In this document: piece after piece, positions 37,162-45,237 of the stretch
How the letters are laid out: each line of letters starts with the position of its first letter
Position numbering within the stretch: position 1 is the stretch's first letter
Origin: Drosophila persimilis
Lineage: Eukaryota; Arthropoda; Insecta; Diptera; Drosophilidae
Assembly: GCF_003286085.1 (NCBI RefSeq)
Contig: NW_020825294.1
Coordinates: 9,548,001-9,612,000 of the forward strand
Direction: 5' to 3'
DNA: 64,000 nucleotides
Translations under genes and position numbers: made by a program
Notes under the pieces: model-generated
Database searches by the model: none
What the model was told of the DNA's origin: nothing
What the model saw: the letters and a program-made list of their open reading frames with translations, nothing else

Positions 37162-37692
37162 AGTTAACGTACCCAATTCCATTGAGCTCTTATACGAGTT
37201 GTAAACAATCTTTGGCTTTCCAAAACGAAAACAATTTCAATCTTGGGCCTCCGCCTAATTGATTTCTAAGATGTACAATCTCAAGCGCCCCCGCCGCAAC
37301 CCCAATCTTTGACACTCGCCTAAATGGAAAACCAATGTTTGCCCACACCCGGCTTCTCATAAACAATCTCACTCCCGGCTTTCTGCAGATCCTGCACTTT
37401 AGGCCTTTTACAGTTCTCTCTTTGGATGACGAAATCCAATACTCGGGATGGCGAAATCAATTGAAATGTTTATAGAAAAACGATTCCCGAAAGGGATCAA
37501 CGATGCAAAGATCAGAAAGTTCAAATCAGTCTTGATCCAGCAGCGACACCGCAAAGTCTAGCTCAATATTAAGATCGCGCAATCCCTTGCCCGGAATTCC
37601 TTTGTGACCCTCTACTTAAATCTATATCAGTGAAGTTCGAAGTAAAATAAAAACTTTTTAAAAACACAATCCGCTACCGCTATTGTTTAATT
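37162..37692 (+). repeat. 5' LTR
   Basis: 531 bp, beginning AGTTAACGTACCC and ending GTTTAATT. It contains an Inr-like TCAGTC at 37526-37531 with no evident TATA box, and AATAAA at 37646-37651, giving a plausible U3-R-U5 layout. Confidence 0.93.
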
Positions 37693-37708
37693 GGCGCCCA
37701 ACGTGGGG
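37691..37708 (+). other. Primer binding site (tRNA-Lys type)
   Basis: TGGCGCCCAACGTGGGG starts at the last LTR base. TGGCGCCC is the usual 3'-end complement for tRNA-Lys primers, as used by gypsy. Confidence 0.8.
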
Positions 37709-38260
37709 CGACGTTGTATAAAAAACACCGAATGATAAAAGTGTTGCGTCGTGCCGAAACCCGAAGGACAATTAATTAATGGAATAAATCCTTCAAAATT
37801 AAAAACGCGGAGTGACTGTGTGATATAGATAAAAAAAAGTGAGATAAAAAGGAAACAAACCGGAGCTTAGGGTGTGCAAAAACAAATACAAATACAAATA
37901 CAAATACAAATACAAATACAAATACAACGCAAAATACAAATAAAACAAAAAGCTAATCAAGGCAATTCGTAAATACAAAAAAAACCAAAGAAACCCAAAG
38001 TTTTTAAAAAACAAAACCAACAAAACCGACAAAACCAAAATACAAAGAAAGTGAAACGATTAGCGAAGCCAAAGAAGGAAGACCCCCAGAAGACCCAGCT
38101 GAGCAAAGAAATTTAAGAAGGAAGACCCGTTCGAAGATCTGCCAAACTAAGAAGGACGACCCCTACCGGATATTTCGTGAGCAAGAGTTGTATTAATAAA
38201 TATATAAGTTCAATTAGGATATATAAGATTATAAAAACTAACATATAAGAAAAATTAAAA
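37709..38260 (+). other. Provirus leader with simple and short repeats
   Basis: Untranslated leader between primer site and gag. It holds a CAAATA hexamer array (about 37882-37926), CAAAACCAA-type runs near 37980-38040, and three copies of GAAGG(A/C)(A/G)GACCC-like words at 38074, 38117 and 38151. I did not find a gypsy-style row of Su(Hw) sites. Confidence 0.6.
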
Positions 38261-39514
38261 GTGGATCAGCTAACTTTAGATTTTGAAAAACTAAAAATGA
38301 TTAACTCTCAAGCAAGGACCGATCTCACAGCAGATCTGGTCAAACAATTGATAGCACTTCAAATTTCACAAGTACAAGAGCAAATTGTAAATTTAAAACA
38401 ACAAATAGAAACTAAATCCGATCAGGTATCGGATTATCAGGCAGAAACAATAGACGAGACAATAAGAGACGACACCACATTGAAGGTAATAGAATCCCTA
38501 CCAATTTTTAATGGTGGATTAAACCAATATGTAGGATGGAGGGAAGCTGCAGAAACTGCAGTGAAGTTATATAAGAAAGGAAGTAAGCAATATTATATTG
38601 CATTAACAATTTTGAGAAACAAAATAACAGGACCAGCACATGACGCACTGACCAACCACGGGACAGTTCTAAATTTTGATGCCATACTTTCACGGCTTGA
38701 CTTTGTTTACAGTGACAAGAGACCTATTTACATAATAGAACAGGAATTAAGCGTTCTCCGACAAGGGAACCTTTCAATTATAGATTTCTATAACGAGGTT
38801 AACAAGAAAATGACCTTGTTAATAAATAAGACAATAATGACTCACGGAAAGGACAGTGAGATCACCAAAGAATCAAATAAAAAAATTAGAGACAATGCCT
38901 TACGCATTTTTGTCACTGGCCTAAACGGCGGCATTGCTGAAATCCTATTTTCATTGAATCCCCCAGATTTACCGAATGCCTTAGCAAAGGTACAGGAATT
39001 GCAATCTAATAACATTCGGGCCCAATTTGCCTACCAATTCAGCGGTCCCAGAAATTCAGGGAATAATAATTTTAATACCTTAAGATTCAACCAACGACAA
39101 CCTAGGACTAACAGTTCACCATTCGACCAAAAAAGGGATTTGCAGAGGAATAACATGTCTTGGGGACAACCCTATTTCTTGGGTAATAGACAACAAAATC
39201 AGGCCCCAGAACCAATGGAGGTAGACGAATCTATACAAATCCGGAACCGACAGAACAGCAATCAATTCAGGGGAAATAATAACAATAGAAACTATCGGGA
39301 GAATACTAACGGTTATTATAGGAGAAATAATAACAATTATAACAATTATAGCCAAGCCCAGCATTTTAGGGCAAACGTAGTACCGAATAATCAGTCTAAC
39401 GACAATCAAGCGCAGAAACGAAAGCTAAACGAAATGTCGGAACAACCGGCTAATAAAGCAATGAGGATAAATAACATTGAGGAGGATCATTTTTTAGATC
39501 AGCCCCCGAAGTAG
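38261..39514 (+). CDS. gag: Errantivirus Gag
   Basis: Structural polyprotein that forms the particle and binds the RNA. The frame opens at a GTG (38261); the first ATG is at 38297, so 405 aa from ATG or 417 from GTG, stop TAG 39512-39514. The middle (ESLPIFNGG...GWREAAET, then YFIxEQEL-like and IDFYNEVN segments) has the look of a retrotransposon Gag capsid domain. There is no CCHC zinc knuckle. The C-terminus is Asn/Arg-rich (NNNRNYRENTNGYYRRNNNN), which would serve RNA binding. The gag frame ends inside the pol frame, so pol is made by -1 frameshifting. The lack of an ATG at the very start of the open frame is odd, and an unspliced leader start or non-AUG start is possible. Confidence 0.9.
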   Translation: MDQLTLDFEKLKMINSQARTDLTADLVKQLIALQISQVQEQIVNLKQQIETKSDQVSDYQAETIDETIRDDTTLKVIESLPIFNGGLNQYVGWREAAETAVKLYKKGSKQYYIALTILRNKITGPAHDALTNHGTVLNFDAILSRLDFVYSDKRPIYIIEQELSVLRQGNLSIIDFYNEVNKKMTLLINKTIMTHGKDSEITKESNKKIRDNALRIFVTGLNGGIAEILFSLNPPDLPNALAKVQELQSNNIRAQFAYQFSGPRNSGNNNFNTLRFNQRQPRTNSSPFDQKRDLQRNNMSWGQPYFLGNRQQNQAPEPMEVDESIQIRNRQNSNQFRGNNNNRNYRENTNGYYRRNNNNYNNYSQAQHFRANVVPNNQSNDNQAQKRKLNEMSEQPANKAMRINNIEEDHFLDQPPK

Positions 39515-42500
39515 GTCTGCCCTACCTAAAAAGAGTAGACAAAAAAATAAACAGAGAATTAAAAGTTTTGATAGATACGGGAGCAACTTCCTGTTATATA
39601 AAAAAAGGAATTTACGACAATAAAAAAGAATTACCAATCTATAAGAAAGTTGCTACAGTGAATGGGTTTTCAATAATTAAATATTTCCATAATATAACTA
39701 TTTTCAACACAAAGCAAGTGTTTTATGAAATAGATGGAATGGAGGCAGATTTACTAATAGGATTTAACCTATTAAAGAAAATCGGAGCGGTTATTGATAC
39801 AGGAAAGGGGACTTTAAGTTATAAAGACAATGAGGAGAAACTAATATATGACGAGGTCCTTTCTTTAAACAAATTAACCTTTATAGAAGGAAAAACCATC
39901 CTTCCGTTGAAGGAATATATAATAAAAAAATATTTTGAAGAAGAAAAAGAAATGAAAAGCGATTCAGTAAAGGTAGAAGGAAGTTTATATAGCTTGGGAT
40001 CAAAAAATCCTGAGCACGCCGACGAAGAATTATCCGTCAATAGTTTGGGATTCAAATATCCTGAACCCGCCGTCGTTGAATTATCCGACACTAAAAGTTC
40101 GAATAGTTTGGGATTAAAGAATCCTGAACACGCCGTCGTTGAATTATCCGACAATGAACAATTTAAAAGTTTGGGATGCAAAAATCCTGAACGCGCCGTC
40201 GTAGAAATATCCGACATTCAAAATTATGCAAATTCTGAATTGAAAAAAATGAAATTGTATAACACAATAACCTACAAAGAGGACAATTTAGAAAATCTCA
40301 GAGAGAAAATGGTATCTATCATCGAAGAAGACCATGCCAATATAAATTTACAGTTACCGTTCAGAACGGATATAAAAGGAGAGATTAACACTGAACACGA
40401 TAGACCGGTATATGGCAAGCAGTATCCATACGCTTATTCGGTTAACGATTTCGTTAATAACGAAATAAGTAAAATGTTAGATGAAGGTATAATCAGACCT
40501 AGTAAAAGCCCATATAATTCACCGGTAATAGTAGTACCAAAGAAGGGAGTAAATAAGGACGGAACTCCTAAGCATAGATTAGTAATAGACTTTAAGAAAC
40601 TTAATGAAAACACTATACCGGATAGATACCCTATGCAAGATCCTTCAGTAATCCTTGCCAATTTAGGTAAAGCAAAATATTTCTCGGCCATTGATTTAGA
40701 GTCAGGTTTCTATCAGATTTTAATGAGGGAATCAGATATTGAAAAAACATCTTTTTCCATAAATAACGGCAAATATGAATTTCTAAGAATGCCTATGGGA
40801 TTGACGAACGCTCCCAGAATTTTCCAAAGGGCAATGGACGATATACTTAGAGAACAAGTTGGGAAAACTTGTCACGTTTATATGGACGATATAATAATAT
40901 TTTCAAAAACTATAGAACAACATTATAAAGATCTAATTCATATAATTCAGATATTGCAAAACGCTAACATGAAAATTTCACTAGAAAAGTCTAAATTCTT
41001 TCAATTGGAAACCAAATTTCTGGGATACATTGTTTCCCAAAATATCATTAAAACAGATCCAGACAAAATCTCCACAATACAAAACTATCCAATTCCTAAA
41101 AATATCAGAGAGCTACGTAGCTTCTTAGGACTAACAGGGTATTACAGAAAATTTGTCCGAAATTATGCCACAATTGCCAAACCTTTAACAAAATATCTGA
41201 GCGGAGTAAATGGGAAAGTTTCACGAAGGGCATCCAAGAAAGCATTAATACAGCTGGATGAACCAGCAATTGGAGCATTTAATAATTTAAAGGACAGTTT
41301 AATAGCACATATTGAATTAGTACAACCAGATTACAATAAAAAATTCACATTAACCACAGATGCATCGGACATAGCAATAGGTGCAGTTTTGTCGCAAGAT
41401 GGGAATCCCATAACATTTATTTCTAAAACTTTAAGTAAAACCGAGCAATTATATGCTACTAATAAAAAAGAATTATTAGCTATTGTATGGGCATTAAAAA
41501 ATTTGCGAAATTATTTATACGGAGTGAGTGGAATTGAAATACATACAGATCACCAACCTTTGTCCTTTGCAATGTCGCAAAAAAATCCAAATGTTGAAAT
41601 GAAACGTTGGTATTACTTCATAGAAAGTTTCACACCAAAAATCATTTATAAGCCAGGCTCAACTAACGTAGTAGCGGACGCGTTATCTCGGATTAAAATA
41701 AATCATATGACAGATAGTGATGTCGACCAGACAGAATCAGAATCAGACATAAATACTCAGCATTCAGCAGAGAGTAGTTTCGAAAACGTCATTCAAGAGA
41801 CTAGCAAGCCTCTAAACCAATTTAAACAGCAGCTACTATTAGCGCAAGGGAGATTCACAGTTCATGAGTTAGTAAGAGTTTATGAAAATACCCGACATAT
41901 TATTGAATTTGATACGGTTGACAATCTGCTAATCATTTTAAAAGAATTTATTCAGCCTCACTTAACCACAGGAATACACTGCACTTTAGAAGATTTATAC
42001 CTTATCCAAAATAAGCTAAAGGAAAACTTCATAAATAAATTTCTCTTCACGAGAAAGTTCCTTCAAGATGTAGTAAATTCAGAAGATAAAGCTATAATTA
42101 TAGAAGAAACACATTGCAGAGCCCATAGAGGACTAGACGAAAATTACAAACAAATAACTAAGCTGTATTATTGGCCAAACCTGCACAAAAAATTAAAAGA
42201 ATATATAAAAAATTGTGAGATCTGTAACAAAAACAAATATCAGAGACACCCTGTAAAAATTCCAATTGGGGAAGCTCCCATTCCAGCAAAAGAAGGAGAT
42301 CAATTACACTTAGACATATACTATGCCCAAAACCTAACATTCATAACTTGTATAGATTCTTATTCCAAATACTTGGTGGTCAAGGAAATTCAAAGTAAAT
42401 TAAACATTGAAAATAAGGTAATGGAAATTTTACAACACTTTCCGTTAGCAACATCATTAATGACTGACAACGAACCAAGCTTTACTTCAGCACAATTTAG

Positions 42501-42975
42501 ATCATTCATACAAAGAAGTAACTTAACTATTTATTATGCTGATCCCAGACACAGCACCTCAAATGGTCAGGTAGAAAGGGTACATTCCACACTAACAGAA
42601 ATAGCGCGGTGCATCAAGGATGAACTAAATCTAACAGATTATTCAGAAATAATAATAAGGGCGGCACTGAAATATAACCTGACGATACATTCAACGACCA
42701 ATCAAATGCCATATGACATATTGTATAACAAAATAGAACACAAACATAATCCAATATTACTTAAGGAAGCTCAGACCAAAATGCTTAAGATACATAACAA
42801 AGATAGAAGAGAAAAAGATTATAAAATAGGAGAAGTAGTCTATGAAAAGAAATTCGGGGAAAGAAATAAACTACAATCCCGATACAAAAAGCAGGTAGTT
42901 AAGGAAAATCGACCGAATAAAATTATAATCAACAATAGAAACAGAATTATACATAAAGATAACATCAAATATTAA
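39481..42975 (+). CDS. pol: Errantivirus Pol (protease, reverse transcriptase, RNase H, integrase)
   Basis: The frame is open from 39481 (just after TGA at 39478) to 42975, in -1 relative to gag, overlapping it by 34 nt. It is expected as a Gag-Pol fusion, so it needs no start codon. Order: aspartic protease with DTGAT (about 39571-39585); a linker of four 17-21-residue repeats (39991-40216); reverse transcriptase with YMDD at 40879-40890; RNase H with TDAS near 41358; integrase with a zinc-binding H-H-C-C region (HCRAHRG near 42112, CEICNKNK near 42215) and the D, D, E catalytic set (HLDIYY, TDNEPS, GQVERVHS). All catalytic motifs look intact, and no internal stop interrupts about 1,165 codons. 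The repeat linker between protease and RT is unusual. A competent copy is plausible but unproven. Confidence 0.95.
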   Translation, partial: GGSFFRSAPEVGLPYLKRVDKKINRELKVLIDTGATSCYIKKGIYDNKKELPIYKKVATVNGFSIIKYFHNITIFNTKQVFYEIDGMEADLLIGFNLLKKIGAVIDTGKGTLSYKDNEEKLIYDEVLSLNKLTFIEGKTILPLKEYIIKKYFEEEKEMKSDSVKVEGSLYSLGSKNPEHADEELSVNSLGFKYPEPAVVELSDTKSSNSLGLKNPEHAVVELSDNEQFKSLGCKNPERAVVEISDIQNYANSELKKMKLYNTITYKEDNLENLREKMVSIIEEDHANINLQLPFRTDIKGEINTEHDRPVYGKQYPYAYSVNDFVNNEISKMLDEGIIRPSKSPYNSPVIVVPKKGVNKDGTPKHRLVIDFKKLNENTIPDRYPMQDPSVILANLGKAKYFSAIDLESGFYQILMRESDIEKTSFSINNGKYEFLRMPMGLTNAPRIFQRAMDDILREQVGKTCHVYMDDIIIFSKTIEQHYKDLIHIIQILQNANMKISLEKSKFFQLETKFLGYIVSQNIIKTDPDKISTIQNYPIPKNIRELRSFLGLTGYYRKFVRNYATIAKPLTKYLSGVNGKVSRRASKKALIQLDEPAIGAFNNLKDSLIAHIELVQPDYNKKFTLTTDASDIAIGAVLSQDGNPITFISKTLSKTEQLYATNKKELLAIVWALKNLRNYLYGVSGIEIHTDHQPLSFAMSQKNPNVEMKRWYYFIESFTPKIIYKPGSTNVVADALSRIKINHMTDSDVDQTESESDINTQHSAESSFENVIQETSKPLNQFKQQLLLAQGRFTVHELVRVYENTRHIIEFDTVDNLLIILKEFIQPHLTTGIHCTLEDLYLIQNKLKENFINKFLFTRKFLQDVVNSEDKAIIIEETHCRAHRGLDENYKQITKLYYWPNLHKKLKEYIKNCEICNKNKYQRHPVKIPIGEAPIPAKEGDQLHLDIYYAQNLTFITCIDSYSKYLVVKEIQSKLNIENKVMEILQHFPLATSLMTDNEPSFTSAQFRSFIQRSNLTIYYADPRHSTSNGQVERVHSTLTEIARCIKDELNLTDYSEIIIRAALKYNLTIHSTTNQMPYDILYNKIEHKHNPILLKEAQTKMLKIHNKDRREKDYKIGEVVYEKKFGERNKLQSRYKKQVVKENRPNKIIINNRNRIIHKDNIKY
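39490..39496 (+). promoter_or_regulatory. -1 ribosomal frameshift site T TTT TTA
   Basis: In the gag frame the bases read CAT TTT TTA; slipping back one gives TTT TTT A in the pol frame. U UUU UUA fits the X XXY YYZ rule and is the same heptamer used by HIV-1. It lies 16 nt before the gag stop and inside the 34-nt gag/pol overlap, the only place a -1 shift could join the frames. Confidence 0.85.
39991..40216 (+). repeat. Four tandem repeats in the pol protease-RT linker
   Basis: Units start at 39991, 40042, 40105 and 40168 (spacing 51, 63, 63 nt) and encode SLG(x)K(N/Y)PE(x)A(V/D)(V/E)E(L/I)S(D/V). All spacings are multiples of three, so the frame is kept. The third base pattern is close between units, pointing to recent expansion. 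Confidence 0.9.
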
Positions 42976-42991
42976 ATATTTTTTCCAGAAA

Positions 42992-44413
42992 ATGTATGCG
43001 AATATACTAATACTGACTTTTGTTATATTGACGACTGCGGAAGTAATTGACTATACGCATAGTGACTATCTATTGCTCAAAGACGACAGAGACGTTTACA
43101 CTTATGAAACATACGCTGAACTTTTCCATATTACTAATTTGAGTTTTTATAGAGAGATAATTGATAAAGAATCCAAATATGTCAACAAATCAATTAATTC
43201 AGACGATGAGTGGGAAATATCAATGGACTTAAGTCTATTAAAATTAATGATTTCAGAATTAGTTCCAAAACGGAAAGAAAGGGGAATAAATGAATTAGGT
43301 ACCATTTGGAAATGGATAGCAGGCAGCCCTGATCATGACGACTTTTTGAAAATACAAAATAAAGTAAATGAATTAACTGAAAATAATAATAAACAATTTG
43401 TAATAAATTCCAAATTTTTCAAAGAAATTGAATTGCTATCAAATTCATTAAAGAATGTCATCTTCAATGAAGAAACGATACTGAGAAAGCATCGTTTAAA
43501 ATTAATAACTTTTGACCTACTAAATTTAGTTGATACCATAACCCTCTTAAAAGTAAACATTTTCAATACAAAAATTTTAAATAAAAACGAAATAGAGGAC
43601 ATTTATAAGCATGAAAAACATAATGTTGAACTGTCTGATCTGTTGGACATTGCAACGGTTAAAATAATTCGAAATGCAGATTTAATAATCATTTACATAA
43701 AATATCCTCAAATTAAAGATATTTGCAAGTTTTACCATGCAAGAGCCATCTCACAAAATGATGGAATGTTAGTTATAAGTGAAAAAGTTTGTGAATGTAA
43801 GGAGAAATACTATTTAATGAATAATTTTAAAAGTGAAACTTTTAACAATTACGCACAAATAAATTTAAAGAGTACCTGTTTCACCAATTTACTTAATGGC
43901 TTTAAAGCCAACTGCACTAAAAAAAGGGAAAAAAACAAAGAAATAGACATCATTCAGGATGGTGCCATATTAGTTTCAGGCAAAAATATCGTAGACAATA
44001 CTACTTTGTTAGGATCGTATCTCCTTATATTCAACAACACAATTGTAATAAATAATATAACCCACATAAATGATAAGGGTAAAATTCTAAAATATATATC
44101 GCATCATAGATATAGCGATTTTGAATTAGTCGATTATATACAATCGAATGATAAGCAATTTTCTTTTGATAATGTTAATATTTTAAATCCCCTTATAACA
44201 TTAGGTAATACGGCCTTACCATTAACAACATTATTTTTAATCATTTTGATATTGTTAATGTTATTTTACTTCGGCTATAAATTAACCAAATGTGTACTTA
44301 TTAAATCAATAAGAATACCGTCAGAAGAAATAGTGGAAAGCAACATTCAAATACTGTCAGAAGAAATTAGAGCTCTATCAGAACTTCAAAATGTATCGGG
44401 ACGAAACATTTAA
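42992..44413 (+). CDS. env: Errantivirus Env (membrane fusion glycoprotein)
   Basis: 473 aa, ATG at 42992, 16 nt after the pol stop. A hydrophobic signal peptide covers residues 1-17. A basic cleavage motif RKER lies at residues 94-97, followed by a Gly-rich hydrophobic candidate fusion segment. Several N-x-S/T sites and a cysteine-bearing ectodomain follow, then one transmembrane helix near residues 410-430 and a short cytoplasmic tail with two SEEI(V/R) motifs. This is the usual layout of insect errantivirus Env proteins, which are related to baculovirus F proteins. It should be made from a spliced subgenomic RNA; I did not fix the splice sites. The frame is unbroken, so the element could in principle make particles with an envelope, but activity is not shown by sequence. 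Confidence 0.9.
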   Translation: MYANILILTFVILTTAEVIDYTHSDYLLLKDDRDVYTYETYAELFHITNLSFYREIIDKESKYVNKSINSDDEWEISMDLSLLKLMISELVPKRKERGINELGTIWKWIAGSPDHDDFLKIQNKVNELTENNNKQFVINSKFFKEIELLSNSLKNVIFNEETILRKHRLKLITFDLLNLVDTITLLKVNIFNTKILNKNEIEDIYKHEKHNVELSDLLDIATVKIIRNADLIIIYIKYPQIKDICKFYHARAISQNDGMLVISEKVCECKEKYYLMNNFKSETFNNYAQINLKSTCFTNLLNGFKANCTKKREKNKEIDIIQDGAILVSGKNIVDNTTLLGSYLLIFNNTIVINNITHINDKGKILKYISHHRYSDFELVDYIQSNDKQFSFDNVNILNPLITLGNTALPLTTLFLIILILLMLFYFGYKLTKCVLIKSIRIPSEEIVESNIQILSEEIRALSELQNVSGRNI

Positions 44414-44423
44414 GAATGGGGGG
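44414..44423 (+). other. Polypurine tract
   Basis: GAATGGGGGG abuts the 3' LTR, as expected for the plus-strand primer in reverse transcription. Confidence 0.85.
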
Positions 44424-44954
44424 AGTTAACGTACCCAATTCCATTGAGCTCTTATACGAGTTGTAAACAATCTTTGGCTTTCCAAAACGAAAACAATTTC
44501 AATCTTGGGCCTCCGCCTAATTGATTTCTAAGATGTACAATCTCAAGCGCCCCCGCCGCAACCCCAATCTTTGACACTCGCCTAAATGGAAAACCAATGT
44601 TTGCCCACACCCGGCTTCTCATAAACAATCTCACTCCCGGCTTTCTGCAGATCCTGCACTTTAGGCCTTTTACAGTTCTCTCTTTGGATGACGAAATCCA
44701 ATACTCGGGATGGCGAAATCAATTGAAATGTTTATAGAAAAACGATTCCCGAAAGGGATCAACGATGCAAAGATCAGAAAGTTCAAATCAGTCTTGATCC
44801 AGCAGCGACACCGCAAAGTCTAGCTCAATATTAAGATCGCGCAATCCCTTGCCCGGAATTCCTTTGTGACCCTCTACTTAAATCTATATCAGTGAAGTTC
44901 GAAGTAAAATAAAAACTTTTTAAAAACACAATCCGCTACCGCTATTGTTTAATT
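44424..44954 (+). repeat. 3' LTR
   Basis: 531 bp, appears base-for-base identical to the 5' LTR. AATAAA in it is a possible premature poly(A) site for Hr39 primary transcripts. Confidence 0.93.
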
Positions 44955-44958
44955 TGCA
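44955..44958. repeat. Target site duplication TGCA (3' copy)
   Basis: Matches 37158-37161. The flanks CATGTGTGCA and TGCATGTGTGGG show that the host site itself was a GT/CA-rich stretch. Confidence 0.9.
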
Positions 44959-45196
44959 TGTGTGGGTACAGTTCTATCCAGACAAAAACCAGAAACAGAA
45001 CGAATACAAGGGAGAAGAGAAGAAGAGTAGAGTAGAGGCGGAAAAGGAATCATCAAAAATCGCTTGGCTGCATTTGTCGGCCCTTGAGTGCGGTGCGGTG
45101 CGGTGCGATGCCCCCTCCCAAAGTCCCCCCTCCAGCGTATTTCAGCCGAAAAGAAAGAACTTGAAAATCAGCAATAAACCAAATGCTGACCACTCT

Positions 45197-45237
<41 letters not shown>

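Larger units (their letters stand above)
37162..44954 (+). mobile_element. Complete gypsy-type errantivirus provirus (7,793 bp)
   Basis: LTR - primer binding site - gag - pol - env - polypurine tract - LTR, with a 4-bp TGCA target duplication. The two 531-bp LTRs (37162-37692 and 44424-44954) keep a constant offset of 7262 and I see no difference between them, so insertion is recent. All three coding frames are open. Errantiviruses are Metaviridae of insects, some of them infectious; this placement rests on the env gene, the gypsy-type primer site and the AGTTAAC..AATT ends. It is inserted in the sense orientation in the Hr39 5' intron, so its LTR poly(A) signal and promoter could affect Hr39 transcripts. 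I cannot match it to a named family. Confidence 0.95.

Noticed and set aside
37709-38260. Gypsy insulator (Su(Hw) site array)
   Set aside because: I saw no row of TGCATA-type Su(Hw) sites in the leader by eye; other repeats occupy it.
39568-39570. TTG as the start of pol
   Set aside because: The pol frame is open from 39481 and is joined to gag by the slippery site; no separate start codon is needed.
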